A DNA stretch of 64,000 nucleotides from Mycobacterium florentinum (lineage in GTDB: Bacteria > Actinomycetota > Actinomycetes > Mycobacteriales > Mycobacteriaceae): positions 3,348,001-3,412,000 of the forward strand of contig NZ_AP022576.1 in the NCBI RefSeq assembly GCF_010730355.1. Reading direction: 5' to 3'. Positions within the stretch are counted from its first letter, which is position 1, and each line of letters starts with the position of its first letter. Positions 46,796-56,187 of this stretch are shown here, one piece after another. The position numbers were made by a program, and so were the translations under genes. Under the pieces are notes generated by a model. That model saw only the letters and a list, made by a program, of their open reading frames with translations. It had not been told where the DNA came from and ran no database searches.

Positions 46796-47863
46796 TCAGG
46801 CCGGAGGCCCGTCGCCCAGTGTCACGGGTGCGCTGCGCGCGCCGCCCCCGGAGTTCCAGTGCAGCGTGATGACGTCACCGGGGTGGTGCGGGACCAGCAC
46901 GTCCGTCATCGCGGTGGGACCGTTGATCGGCACGTTGTCGACCGCAGTGATCACGTCGCCGGGTGCGATGCCACTGCCCGCGGCGGGACCGCCGTCGACC
47001 AGGCGCTGGACCCGCGCGCCGTTGCCGCCGTTCTCGGCGACGCCCATGCCGATGAAGGCCGTCGGGCCGATGTGCACCGTGTTGGAGCCGGCGCCGGAGC
47101 GGATCTGTCCCGCCACCCCCATCGCGTGACCGATCGGAATGGCAAAGCCCTGGCCGCCCGACATCTTGTAGCTGTCGGTGGCGGCGGTGTCCACGCCGAC
47201 GACCTGCCCGGCGTTGTTGACCAGCGGCCCGCCCGAGTCGCCGGGCTTGATCGCGGTGTCGGCCTGGATCAACCCGCCCAGCGTCTCGTCGGCGCCGGTC
47301 AGGGTGTCGGTGGCCGAGACGGTCTGGTTGAGGGCGACGACCTTGCCGGGCACCACGCTGGGAGCGCCACCCTGGCCGTGCGTGTTGCCGAGCGCGACGA
47401 CCGGCTCGCCGACGGCCACGCCGCCACCGATGGCGGCCGACGGCAGCCCGCCGGCACCCCGGAGCTGCAGCACCGCGATATCGGCGCTGCGCGAGTAGCC
47501 GATCACGTCGACGGCGTAGGTCTGACCATTGCCGACGTCGAACGCGCTGATGTCGGTGGCGGCCGAGATCACGTGGTTGTTGGTCAGCACCACACCGCCG
47601 GGATCGATGACGATGCCGGTTCCGGCCCCGATCGCGTTGTTGTAGCCGAACCGGGTGCTGATGTTGACGACCTGCGGTCCGACTTGGGCAGCGATCGCGG
47701 CGGGATCCAGTGGGAACATCGGGGCGTCGCGGAACCGGTCGCTCGCCAGCGTCGACGGCGATGCAGCTGCCGGGACCGTGGTCAGGCCCAGGCCCAGTCC
47801 GATCACGGCCAGCACACTGACCAGCCATGACCGCCGAACTGAGCGGGGGTGCCCTTTGCTCAT
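46796..47863 (-). CDS. pepA: Secreted trypsin-like serine protease PepA (Mtb32A)
   Basis: A 355-residue HtrA-like protease with PDZ domain, the same length I recall for M. tuberculosis PepA (Rv0125). A signal peptide (SWLVSVLAVIGLGLGLTTVPAAAS) precedes the protease domain, whose triad is visible as NNHVIS (His), SRSADIAVLQL (Asp) and KPGDSGGPLV (Ser). The PDZ domain follows (GVAENGGNGARVQRLVDGGPAAGSGIAPGDVITAV). It is a known vaccine antigen in M. tuberculosis. The ATG follows a strong GGGAGG site. The PE_PGRS2 gene found nearby in H37Rv is absent. Confidence 0.96.
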   Translation of the reverse strand: MSKGHPRSVRRSWLVSVLAVIGLGLGLTTVPAAASPSTLASDRFRDAPMFPLDPAAIAAQVGPQVVNISTRFGYNNAIGAGTGIVIDPGGVVLTNNHVISAATDISAFDVGNGQTYAVDVIGYSRSADIAVLQLRGAGGLPSAAIGGGVAVGEPVVALGNTHGQGGAPSVVPGKVVALNQTVSATDTLTGADETLGGLIQADTAIKPGDSGGPLVNNAGQVVGVDTAATDSYKMSGGQGFAIPIGHAMGVAGQIRSGAGSNTVHIGPTAFIGMGVAENGGNGARVQRLVDGGPAAGSGIAPGDVITAVDNVPINGPTAMTDVLVPHHPGDVITLHWNSGGGARSAPVTLGDGPPA

Positions 47864-48009
47864 CCCGTACCTCCCTGCACCGGGTGCGAACCAGAAGCGG
47901 CCCAGCCTCTACGTCTGGACCGCACAATTTGTGTACCTCACCGTAATGCAGGTAGCTAGTTGAGGGCGCACGGAACGCTGATCGGCCATTGCGCCCCTAA
48001 GCTGGGACG

Positions 48010-48426
48010 GTGGGCGAATTCGACCCCAGGGTCCGGTTCGAACAGTCCCCGGTGGCGCGGCTGGCCACCAGCTCGGCGGACGGAAAACCGCACCTGGTGC
48101 CGGTGGTTTTCGCGGTCGACCCCGACTCCCCGGACATGGTCTACACCGCGATCGACGCGAAGCCGAAAACCTCGCAGCGGCTGCGCCGGCTGGCGAACAT
48201 CGCCGGCAACGCCGCGGTCAGCCTGCTCGTCGACCACTACGCCGACGATTGGACGCAGTTGTGGTGGGTCCGGGCCGACGGGGCGGCCACCATTCATTCC
48301 GACGGCGCGGTAATGCACACCGGCTATCGGCTGCTGCGAGCGAAATATCCTCAGTACCAATCGGTTTCGCTGAACGGCCCGGTCATCGCGATAGCGGTGC
48401 ACCGCTGGTCGGGCTGGCACGCCTGA
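48010..48426 (+). CDS. F420-/flavin-binding PNPOx-fold protein (Rv0121c-like)
   Basis: A 138-residue split-barrel protein: [64 protein letters not shown] and [21 protein letters not shown]. This pattern is that of the TIGR03668 (Rv0121) F420-binding group of pyridoxamine-5'-phosphate oxidase-like proteins. The reaction is unknown. GTG start. Confidence 0.88.
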   Translation: MGEFDPRVRFEQSPVARLATSSADGKPHLVPVVFAVDPDSPDMVYTAIDAKPKTSQRLRRLANIAGNAAVSLLVDHYADDWTQLWWVRADGAATIHSDGAVMHTGYRLLRAKYPQYQSVSLNGPVIAIAVHRWSGWHA

Positions 48427-48557
48427 GCGGACCCCGCGCAGCGGGCAATTGTGCTGGTCCGTGGCCTTGTGTTGGGCGGCAGTTGGGAGAAAGGTTGCCT
48501 CATACGTTCTGTGAGCTAGGACACACCCTGCCCGGCCGAACGAAGTGGAGGAAGGTC

Positions 48558-50717
48558 ATGGCGGACAAGGCGAACGCGTCGGCGGGCACGGGGGCAGCTC
48601 CCACCGCGAACTGTCCTGGCGACGTGCGCAACATCGTCCTGGTGGGCGCCTCGGGCGGCGGCAAGACCACCCTGGTCGAGGCCCTGCTTGTCGCGGGCGG
48701 CGTGCTGACCAGGGCGGGATCGGTGACCGACGGCAGCACCATCTGCGACTACGACGACGCCGAGATCCGCCAACAGCGTTCCGTCGGCGTCGCGGTGGCC
48801 TCCCTGTCGCACGGCGGAATCAAGATCAACCTGGTGGATACGCCCGGATACGCCGACTTCGTCGGCGAGCTGCGCGCCGGACTGCGGGCCGCGGATTGCG
48901 CGCTGTTCGTGATCGCGGCCAACGAGGGCGTCGACGAACCGACCAAGTCGCTCTGGGCGGAATGCAGCCAGGTCGGCATGCCCCGCGCCGTGGTGATCAC
49001 CAAACTCGACCATGCCCGCGCGAACTATATGGAGGCGCTGCGAGCCGCGCAAAACGCGTTCGGCGACAAGGTTTTACCGCTCTACCTACCGACCGGTTCG
49101 CCATCCTGCGAAGGCCTGATCGGCTTGCTCTCGCAGCAGCGGTACCAATATTCCGGTGGCACCCGCACCGTCGAGCCGCCGGATCCCTCGGATGCCGACC
49201 GAATCGAGGAAGCGCGCGGCACGCTGATCGAGGGAATCATCGTGGAATCCGAGGACGAGTCCCTGATGGACCGGTATCTCGACGGTGAGGTGATCGACGA
49301 GGCGGTGCTCATCGACGACCTGGAGCGCGCCGTCGCCCGCGGGTCGTTCTTTCCGGTGATCCCGGTCTGCAGCAGCACCGGCGTCGGCACCCTCGAGCTG
49401 CTCGAGGTCGCCACCCGCGGCTTCCCGTCCCCGATGGAACACCGGATGCCCGAGGTCTTCACGCCGCACGGCGCTCCGCACGCCGAGCTGGCGTGCGACG
49501 CCAAAGCGCCGTTGTTGGCAGAGGTGGTGAAGACGACGTCGGACCCGTACGTCGGCAGGGTGAGCCTGGTCCGGGTGTTCTCCGGGACCATCAGGCCCGA
49601 CACGACCGTGCATGTGTCGGGCCATTTTTCGTCCTTCTTCGGGGAGTCCAACGGCAGCAGCCATACCCATCCCGATCACGACGAGGACGAACGCATCGGG
49701 GTGCTGTCCTTTCCGCTGGGCAAGCAGCAACGACCCGCACCCGAGGTGGTGGCCGGCGACATCTGCGCGATCGGCAAACTGAGCCGGGCCGAAACCGGGG
49801 ACACCCTCTCCGACAAGGCCGAGCCCCTGGTGCTGAAACCGTGGGCCATGCCGGAACCACTGCTGCCGATTGCCATTGCGGCGCATGCCAAGACCGACGA
49901 GGACAAACTGTCGGTCGGGTTGGGCCGGTTGGCGGCCGAGGACCCCACGCTGCGCATCGAGCAGAACCAGGAGACGCACCAGATCGTGCTGTGGTGCATG
50001 GGTGAGGCCCACGCCGGCGTCGTCCTCGAAGCGCTGGCCAACCGGTACGGCGTCACCGTCGACACGGTGGAACTGCGTGTTCCGCTGCGAGAGACCTTCA
50101 GCGGCAAGGCAAAAGGCCACGGTCGCCACGTCAAGCAGTCCGGTGGGCACGGCCAGTACGCGGTGTGCGACATCGACGTGGAGCCGCTGCCGGAAGGTTC
50201 CGGATTCGAGTTCGTCGACAAGGTGGTCGGCGGAGCGGTGCCGCGGCAATTCATCCCGAGCGTGGAGAAGGGTGTCCGCGCGCAGATGGAAAAGGGTGTG
50301 CACGCCGGGTATCCCGTGGTCGACATCCGGGTCACCCTGCTCGACGGCAAGGCCCACAGCGTGGACTCGTCGGACTTCGCGTTCCAGATGGCGGGTTCCC
50401 TGGCGCTGCGGGAAGCCGCCGCCGCGACGAAGGTGACCCTGCTCGAGCCGATCGACGAGATCTCCGTGCTGGTGCCCGACGATTTCGTGGGTGCGGTGAT
50501 GGGCGACTTGTCGGGCCGGCGCGGGCGGGTGCTGGGCACCGATACCGCGGGCCAGGACCGCACGGTGGTGCGGGCCGAGGTGCCTCAGGTCGAGCTGACC
50601 CGGTACGCGATCGACTTGCGTTCGCTGGCGCATGGCGCCGCGTCCTTCACCCGGTCGTTCGCCCGCTATGAACCGATGCCGGAGTCGGCCGCGACCAGGC
50701 TGGCGGCTACTGTGTGA
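48558..50717 (+). CDS. fusA2: Elongation factor G-like protein FusA2
   Basis: A 719-residue translational GTPase related to EF-G (Rv0120c). G1 GASGGGKTTL, G3 DTPGYADF and G4 TKLD are present; G4 differs from the usual NKxD. The later domains follow EF-G order, including KGHGRHVKQSGGHGQYA and the domain IV/V segments VGGAVPRQFIPSVEKGVR and MGDLSGRRGRVLGTD. An internal His/Asp/Glu-rich insertion (SHTHPDHDEDER) lies in domain II. Alternative EF-Gs of this type often lack full translocation activity and may work in stress or ribosome recycling. The ATG follows GTGGAGGAAGGTC. Confidence 0.93.
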   Translation: MADKANASAGTGAAPTANCPGDVRNIVLVGASGGGKTTLVEALLVAGGVLTRAGSVTDGSTICDYDDAEIRQQRSVGVAVASLSHGGIKINLVDTPGYADFVGELRAGLRAADCALFVIAANEGVDEPTKSLWAECSQVGMPRAVVITKLDHARANYMEALRAAQNAFGDKVLPLYLPTGSPSCEGLIGLLSQQRYQYSGGTRTVEPPDPSDADRIEEARGTLIEGIIVESEDESLMDRYLDGEVIDEAVLIDDLERAVARGSFFPVIPVCSSTGVGTLELLEVATRGFPSPMEHRMPEVFTPHGAPHAELACDAKAPLLAEVVKTTSDPYVGRVSLVRVFSGTIRPDTTVHVSGHFSSFFGESNGSSHTHPDHDEDERIGVLSFPLGKQQRPAPEVVAGDICAIGKLSRAETGDTLSDKAEPLVLKPWAMPEPLLPIAIAAHAKTDEDKLSVGLGRLAAEDPTLRIEQNQETHQIVLWCMGEAHAGVVLEALANRYGVTVDTVELRVPLRETFSGKAKGHGRHVKQSGGHGQYAVCDIDVEPLPEGSGFEFVDKVVGGAVPRQFIPSVEKGVRAQMEKGVHAGYPVVDIRVTLLDGKAHSVDSSDFAFQMAGSLALREAAAATKVTLLEPIDEISVLVPDDFVGAVMGDLSGRRGRVLGTDTAGQDRTVVRAEVPQVELTRYAIDLRSLAHGAASFTRSFARYEPMPESAATRLAATV

Positions 50718-50760
50718 AAGCACCTGATAAACAGCCAGATTGGGAGCTCCGGATTCGAGT

Positions 50761-51234
50761 ATGTCGACGTTCAATGGACTGCCTGCCCATATCCTGCTCA
50801 ATCATTTCGTCGTTGTCCTAGGTCCGCTGGCGGCGGTTCTGGCGATCCTGTGTGTGGTGTGGCCCGCGGCGCGACGCCGGCTGATCTGGCTGGTTCTGCT
50901 GCTGGCGGTGGGCACCCTGGTCTTGACCCCGTTGACCACCACCGCGGGCGTCTGGTTATCGGCTCGCGTCGGCGCGCCGTCGCCGGTGCTCACCAACCAC
51001 GAGCAACTCGGCTCCACGCTGATCTACATCGTGGCGGCACTGGCGGCGACGGTCACGGCGTTGGCCGTCCTGCACGTTCGTGAGGCGCGCGGGGTGGACA
51101 TGAAGCTCACCCTGCACGCCGTCGTCGGGGTGCTGGTGGTCATCGCGGCCGTGGCCACCCTGGTGCAGATCTATCGGGTCGGCGATTCGGGCGCGCGCGC
51201 CGCGTGGGGAAACGTGACGTCGTCGGGCCAGTGA
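50761..51234 (+). CDS. DUF2231-like four-helix membrane protein
   Basis: A 157-residue membrane protein with four hydrophobic helices: HILLNHFVVVLGPLAAVLAILCVVW, LIWLVLLLAVGTLVLTPLTTTAGVWL, LIYIVAALAATVTALAVLHV and LHAVVGVLVVIAAVATLVQIYRVG. The LPAHILLNHF opening and histidines in the helices fit the DUF2231 group, which may bind haem or metal; no function is proven. The ATG is chosen as the first strong start. Not part of the H37Rv order that I recall between fusA2 and fadD7. Confidence 0.8.
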   Translation: MSTFNGLPAHILLNHFVVVLGPLAAVLAILCVVWPAARRRLIWLVLLLAVGTLVLTPLTTTAGVWLSARVGAPSPVLTNHEQLGSTLIYIVAALAATVTALAVLHVREARGVDMKLTLHAVVGVLVVIAAVATLVQIYRVGDSGARAAWGNVTSSGQ

Positions 51235-51259
51235 GGTTGCCGCACAGTCTTTCTCGGCG

Positions 51260-52846
51260 TCAGGCTCCGCCGAACTGTTGGGCCACGGCGCGGCGGTCCA
51301 GTGAACCCTTGGCGGTGTGCGGCAATTCGCTGGCCACAAGGAAGGTGGCGGGCACCTCGTAAGGCGCCAGCCGATCCCGGCAGAACTCGGTGAGCTCCTC
51401 GGGGCTCGGCGGAGTCGATCCCCGTGCGACCACCACCGCGGCCACCGTCTCGCCGTACATTTTGTCCGGCAGCCCGAGCACGGCCACCTCCAAGACGTCG
51501 GGATGGCCGGCCAGTACACCCTCGACGCGTTCCGGTGAAATCTTCTCGCCGCCGCGGTTGATGAGCTCCTTGATCCGCCCGCGGATGCGCAGATCACCCG
51601 CGCTGGACAGCGACCCGAGATCGCCGGTGCGCAGCCAGCCGTCGGTGAAGTTGGCGGCGGTGATCGCCGGGTCGCCGAGGTAGCCGCGCACCACGGTCGG
51701 GCCACGCAGCCAGACCTCGCCGACGGTTTCGGCGGGAAGGGATCGGCCGTCGGGCCCGACGATCCGAATCTGCGGACTGGTCGACCGGCCCACCAGACCC
51801 GTTGTCTCAGCCGGATTTTCGCTTTGGTCGATGCCAGTGGTGGCGATCTGATGGGTGCCTTCGGTCATCCCGAACGCACACACCACGGTTGCGCCGAAGG
51901 TGTCTTGCAGGGCCGCAGCCGTTTCCGTGGTGAGTGGGGCGCTGCAGCTGCGGATGAAATGCAGCCCGGCCCGTCCGCCTTCGGGCCGCTGCGTCTTGGC
52001 GCGCTCCAACAGGATCTGATGAATGGTCGGAACCGCGGTGTACCACGTGGCCCCCACGGCGTTGATGTCGTCCCAGAAGGTGTGCGCCGAGAACTTCCCA
52101 CGCGCGGGCAACAGCACGGTCCCCCCGGACGCCAGCGTCGACAGCAGCGTGGCGACCAGACCGTGGCCGTGGTAGAGCGGCATCACCGCAACCGTCGCGT
52201 CCGCCGGGCCCAGCTGATAGCCGGCGATGATCGCCCGCACCGAACTGGCGATGTTGGTGTGCGTCCAGGGGACCATCTTCGGCATACCCGTGGTCCCGCC
52301 GGTGAACATGATCATCGCGTCGTCGTCCCGCAGGCCCTCGGGCGCCGTCACGTCCGGATTCGGCGGCGCCGGCGCATCCAGCTCGACCGACGAAGGGGCG
52401 CCGTCTCGCCCGACCACCACCCTGATCGTCCACCACACCAACCCCGGCTGCTGCTCATCACCGGGGCCCTCGCCGTCGACGAGCACCACACCCGCGCCCG
52501 CGACCTCGCTGCGGGCGCGCTGGTCGCCGACGGGCAACGCCGGGTCCAGCGGCACCGCGATCAGCCCGGCGCGCGACGCCGCCAACAAGCTGACGACGAA
52601 CTCGGCGTTGCTGCCGGACCGCAGCGCGATCCGGTCCCCCGGCCGCAAACCGCCGTCCTTCAGCTGCTTGGCCAGGCCGTCGACCAGCCGGACCAGCTCG
52701 CCGTAGCTGACGGTCCTGCGATCGGGGGTGGCGACCAGTGCCGTGGCCTCCGGCTGGCGGATGGCCGCCGCCGCCACCAAATCGGCGATGCTCGTGGATT
52801 CGTCGGTCAACTCCGCCTCCGGGATGATCAATTCAGACGTCGCCAT
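51260..52846 (-). CDS. fadD7: Acyl-CoA synthetase FadD7 (oxalyl-CoA synthetase-like)
   Basis: A 528-residue ANL-superfamily adenylating enzyme. A-motifs: MFTGGTTGMPKMVPWTH (P-loop), FGMTEGTHQ (A5), GWLRTGDLG (A7) and RIRGRIKELINRGGEKISPERVE (A8), with the C-terminal catalytic lysine in TAKGSLDR. Counterpart of Rv0119. Its neighbour oxcA encodes an oxalyl-CoA decarboxylase homologue, and plant and yeast oxalyl-CoA synthetases belong to the same ANL branch, so oxalate activation is a reasonable guess. Divergent from oxcA. Confidence 0.92.
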   Translation of the reverse strand: MATSELIIPEAELTDESTSIADLVAAAAIRQPEATALVATPDRRTVSYGELVRLVDGLAKQLKDGGLRPGDRIALRSGSNAEFVVSLLAASRAGLIAVPLDPALPVGDQRARSEVAGAGVVLVDGEGPGDEQQPGLVWWTIRVVVGRDGAPSSVELDAPAPPNPDVTAPEGLRDDDAMIMFTGGTTGMPKMVPWTHTNIASSVRAIIAGYQLGPADATVAVMPLYHGHGLVATLLSTLASGGTVLLPARGKFSAHTFWDDINAVGATWYTAVPTIHQILLERAKTQRPEGGRAGLHFIRSCSAPLTTETAAALQDTFGATVVCAFGMTEGTHQIATTGIDQSENPAETTGLVGRSTSPQIRIVGPDGRSLPAETVGEVWLRGPTVVRGYLGDPAITAANFTDGWLRTGDLGSLSSAGDLRIRGRIKELINRGGEKISPERVEGVLAGHPDVLEVAVLGLPDKMYGETVAAVVVARGSTPPSPEELTEFCRDRLAPYEVPATFLVASELPHTAKGSLDRRAVAQQFGGA

Positions 52847-52933
52847 GGTCCTTGCTTTCTCGCATGTGTAACAGCACCTGATTGCACGATGCAGAGAAAC
52901 CGCCCTGTTCGTCCAATACTGTTCAGCTCACGA

Positions 52934-52982
52934 TCGATAATCGGTGGCTATCGACCTGCCTACCAGCAGTCGATAACCACCG
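52934..52982. promoter_or_regulatory. Candidate LysR-type (OxyS) binding region between fadD7 and oxcA
   Basis: TCGATA-N9-TATCGA is a perfect dyad of the LysR T-N11-A type, and a further half-site TCGATA occurs 15 bases on. The same stretch also contains 14-base arms (CGGTGGCTATCGAC and GTCGATAACCACCG) with one mismatch. It lies in the divergent promoter region of fadD7 and oxcA; the LysR regulator OxyS is encoded just after oxcA. Confidence 0.5.
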
Positions 52983-53075
52983 TGAATCGCTGCATAGTGG
53001 CTCGGTCTTGGACAGCGGCGGGGAACCCGGACCACAGTGATGGACGACAGGCATAGATACACGAGGAGTCGGGAC

Positions 53076-54830
53076 ATGACCACACTTTCGACATCATCCA
53101 CCGCCGCGCCGGACGGGTCGGAAGACGCACCCCTGACCGACGGCTTCCACCTCGTCGTCGACGCACTCAAGGCGAACGACATCGACACCATCTACGGGAT
53201 CGTCGGCATCCCGATCACCGACCTCGCCCGTGTCGCCCAGGCCCGCGGGATGCGCTACATCGGTTTCCGGCAGGAGACTTCCGCCGGCAATGCCGCCGCG
53301 GCCGCCGGGTTTCTCACCCGCCGCCCCGGGGTGTGCCTGACGACATCGGGGCCCGGGTTTCTCAACGGCCTGCCCGCATTGGCCAACGCCACCACGAACT
53401 GCTTCCCGATGATCCAGATCTCGGGTTCGAGCAATCGAGCGCTGGTCGACTTGCAGCGCGGCGACTATCAGGACCTGGATCAGCTCAATGCCGCAAGGCC
53501 TTTCGTAAAGGCGTCCTACCGGGTCGACCGGGTCGAGGACATCGGGCTCGCGATCGCTCGAGCGATCCGCACCGCCGTGTCCGGGCGGCCGGGCGGTGTC
53601 TACCTCGATATCCCGGGCGCCGTGCTGGGCCAGGCGATGGATGCCGCCCAGGGGGCCGAAAGCGTCTGGCGGGTCATCGATCCCGCGCCTCGACAGCTGC
53701 CGGCGCCGGAAGCGGTCGATCGTGCCCTCGACGTGCTCGCGCGGGCCCGCCGGCCGCTGATCGTCCTCGGTAAGGGTGCCGCATACGCACAGGCCGACGC
53801 CGTGATCCGGGATTTCATCGAATCCACCGGAATTCCGTTCCTGCCGATGTCGATGGCCAAGGGGCTGCTGCCGGATTCGCATCGCCAGTCCGCGGCGGCG
53901 GCACGGTCGGTGGCCATCGCCCGTGCCGACGCCGTGCTGCTGGTGGGTGCCCGACTGAATTGGCTTCTCGGCCATGGCGAATCGCCGCAATGGGCGGCCG
54001 ACGCCAAGTTTGTGCAAGTCGACATCGCGGCGTCGGAATTCGACAGCAACCAGCCGATCGTGGCGCCGCTGGCCGGCGACATCGGGTCGGTGATGTTTGC
54101 CTTGCGCGACGGCCTGGCCGCCCGTCCGATCACGGTGCCGACGGAATGGACCGACGAGCTGGCCGAGCGCCGAGCACGCAACGACGCCAAGATGACCGAG
54201 CGTCGCGCCGAAAATCCGCACCCGATGCGGTTTTACAACGCACTGGGTGCGATTCGTTCGGTGCTGCAAGCTAATCCGGACGTCTACGTGGTCAACGAGG
54301 GCGCCAATGCGCTCGACTTGGCCCGCAACGTGATCGACATGGAGCTGCCGCGGCACCGCCTCGACACCGGAACCTGGGGGGTGATGGGCATCGGCATGGG
54401 TTACGCGATCGCCGCCGCGGTCGAGACCGGCCGGCCCGTCGTCGCGATCGAGGGAGACAGCGCATTCGGCTTCAGCGGCATGGAAATCGAGACGATCTGC
54501 CGCTACCGGCTACCGGTGACGGTCGTCATCCTCAACAACGGCGGCGTCTATCGAGGCGACGAAAAGCCGGCCGGGGACAGTCCCGCCCCCACCGTGCTCA
54601 ATGCCGGTGCGCGCCATGAGCTGCTCGCAGAAGCGTTCGGCGGCAAGGGATATCACGTTACCACCCCAGCGGAGCTGCGGGCGGCCCTGGCCCATGCGCT
54701 CGCGTCGAACGGCCCGTCGCTGATCGACTGTGAACTCGATCCGTCGGCCGGGGTGGAGAGCGGACACCTGGCGAGCCTGAACCCGACGAGCGCGGCCAAT
54801 CGGAAGCCGGCGGTCAGCGCCGGCGGGTAA
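53076..54830 (+). CDS. oxcA: Oxalyl-CoA decarboxylase-like ThDP enzyme
   Basis: A 584-residue thiamine diphosphate enzyme, counterpart of Rv0118c. The three domains are visible: Pyr domain with the catalytic Glu in GFRQETSAGNAAAAAGFL, a central domain around VLGKGAAYAQAD, and the PP domain with IEGDSAFGFSGMEIETICRYRLPVTVVILNNGGVY (the GDS...NN cofactor motif). In other bacteria OxcA converts oxalyl-CoA to formyl-CoA. The ATG follows GAGGAG. With fadD7 it could form an oxalate-degrading route; a formyl-CoA transferase is not seen here. Confidence 0.93.
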   Translation: MTTLSTSSTAAPDGSEDAPLTDGFHLVVDALKANDIDTIYGIVGIPITDLARVAQARGMRYIGFRQETSAGNAAAAAGFLTRRPGVCLTTSGPGFLNGLPALANATTNCFPMIQISGSSNRALVDLQRGDYQDLDQLNAARPFVKASYRVDRVEDIGLAIARAIRTAVSGRPGGVYLDIPGAVLGQAMDAAQGAESVWRVIDPAPRQLPAPEAVDRALDVLARARRPLIVLGKGAAYAQADAVIRDFIESTGIPFLPMSMAKGLLPDSHRQSAAAARSVAIARADAVLLVGARLNWLLGHGESPQWAADAKFVQVDIAASEFDSNQPIVAPLAGDIGSVMFALRDGLAARPITVPTEWTDELAERRARNDAKMTERRAENPHPMRFYNALGAIRSVLQANPDVYVVNEGANALDLARNVIDMELPRHRLDTGTWGVMGIGMGYAIAAAVETGRPVVAIEGDSAFGFSGMEIETICRYRLPVTVVILNNGGVYRGDEKPAGDSPAPTVLNAGARHELLAEAFGGKGYHVTTPAELRAALAHALASNGPSLIDCELDPSAGVESGHLASLNPTSAANRKPAVSAGG

Positions 54831-55746
54831 CCCCCAGCAGCTGGGCATCGAAGAACTCGTCCAGCGCAAGCTCTTCCGCGGATGCGACGAGCGCCCGGGC
54901 AACCGGCGATCCGGGCCCGGAGGCGTTGGTGGCCAACGCGATATCGGCTTTCACGGCCGGATCGACCATCTCGACCGCACGAATCTCTGCACCGATCTGC
55001 GAGGTCCACAGCCAGGTGTGCGGGACGATGCATGCCCAATTGCCGGAGGATACCTGCGCGAGCAGCGAAGCCACAGAATCGGTTTCGACCTGCGGGGTGA
55101 CGGTGATGCCGTGGCCGGCGAAGGCCTCGTCGATGATCTGACGGTCCCGCATATCGGCGGTGAGCAATGCCAGCGGCAGCTGCGCGGCATCCGGCCACGC
55201 CAACGTCGATGCGGCCGAAGGCAACATGTCCGCCGGCGACACCAGCACGTAGCGCTCCGCGTAGAGCGGCACCAGGTCCACGTCGTGGGCGTCGTCGTGC
55301 GCCGCGTGCACGATGGCGGCGTCCAACTCGAATTCACGCAAGCGCCGATACAGTTCGGTGGCGGCCAACCGGGAATTGATCTGCACCTTGACCAACGGAT
55401 GCGCCGAGCAGAAGGCCGAAAGCACCAGGGACGCCGTTGTCGACGCGGTGGGCACGGTACCCAGCCGGAGCGTGCCGGTGATCCCCGACCGCACGGCATG
55501 CACCTCGGCCTTGAACGCATCGTGCTCGGCCAGAATCCGCTTGGCCCACACGACCAGTCGCTCCCCTTCGGGGGTGAGGCCTTCGAAGCTGTGCCCGCGG
55601 TTGATCAACGTGACGTTGAGTTCACGTTCCAGCTTGGCGATCGCGGCGGACAGCGCGGGTTGCGACACGTAGCACTTCTCGGCAGCCCGGGCGAAATGGC
55701 GTTCCTGGGCGACCGCGACGAAGTACTCCAGCTGACGAAAGAGCAC
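54814..55746 (-). CDS. oxyS: LysR-family regulator OxyS
   Basis: A 310-residue LysR-type regulator. The winged helix-turn-helix is in FRQLEYFVAVAQERHFARAAEKCYVSQPALSAAIAKLERELNVTLINR, followed by a periplasmic-binding-like effector domain. Counterpart of Rv0117, reported in M. tuberculosis as a regulator affecting katG. Its last 17 bases overlap the end of oxcA on the other strand, and LysR-type dyads lie before oxcA, so control of oxcA/fadD7 is the simplest model. The GTG start follows GAGGAGGTGAG. Confidence 0.92.
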   Translation of the reverse strand: MLFRQLEYFVAVAQERHFARAAEKCYVSQPALSAAIAKLERELNVTLINRGHSFEGLTPEGERLVVWAKRILAEHDAFKAEVHAVRSGITGTLRLGTVPTASTTASLVLSAFCSAHPLVKVQINSRLAATELYRRLREFELDAAIVHAAHDDAHDVDLVPLYAERYVLVSPADMLPSAASTLAWPDAAQLPLALLTADMRDRQIIDEAFAGHGITVTPQVETDSVASLLAQVSSGNWACIVPHTWLWTSQIGAEIRAVEMVDPAVKADIALATNASGPGSPVARALVASAEELALDEFFDAQLLGVTRRR

Positions 55747-55832
55747 CTCACCTCCTCGGTCTGGGCACCGATTCCGCTGAGGTTAACATTCCTGATTCCG
55801 GCAGGCCGCCGCGTTGAGCTGGTCCGCCGACC

Positions 55833-55879
55833 GTCGACTTGTTGGGCGCAAACATCCGGTTTTGGCACGACAAGTCGAC
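55833..55879. repeat. Stem-loop with 10-base arms GTCGACTTGT / ACAAGTCGAC
   Basis: Perfect 10-base inverted repeat around a 27-base loop, five bases beyond the stop codon of the isochorismatase remnant (reading the minus strand). No T run follows, so it is not a classical terminator; it may be a 3' hairpin or another dispersed intergenic element. Confidence 0.5.
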
Positions 55880-55884
55880 GCTGG

Positions 55885-56019
55885 TCAACGAATAGTGTTC
55901 TCGTTCAACGGCATCGGCGCATCGCCGCCTGACAAGTCCAGGAAGTCGCGTTGCACGTCGATCAGCACCAACGCCGCCGAACCCGCGCGCGGCTGGATGT
56001 AGTGATCCGCTGACGCCAT
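55885..56019 (-). pseudogene. Isochorismatase-family hydrolase, N-terminal remnant
   Basis: A 44-codon reading frame starting ATG after GGGAGCGGGC and reading MASADHYIQPRAGSAALVLI, then DVQRDFLDLSGGDAPMPLNE, NTIR and a TGA. The ALVLIDVQRDFLD segment is the hallmark first strand and catalytic aspartate of isochorismatase-like cysteine hydrolases, which normally run to about 180-200 residues. Nothing downstream in any frame continues the fold, and a stem-loop follows directly. It is therefore probably the leftover 5' end of a deleted gene. The region between oxyS and ldtA otherwise shows no coding sequence. Confidence 0.6.
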
Positions 56020-56187
56020 GCCCGCTCCCTCGCCGGACGCCGCCGGCGACGAGATCGAACTCAACCGGTGATCGGATCGTTACCGTGGAGACCGGGCAGG
56101 AGTGTCATTGTTTGCTAGAAGCCGTAATGGTCAGACTGCCAGTAGAATATCGTCGTGTTGATCGCACCATCTCGGAGGGTTGACGCC

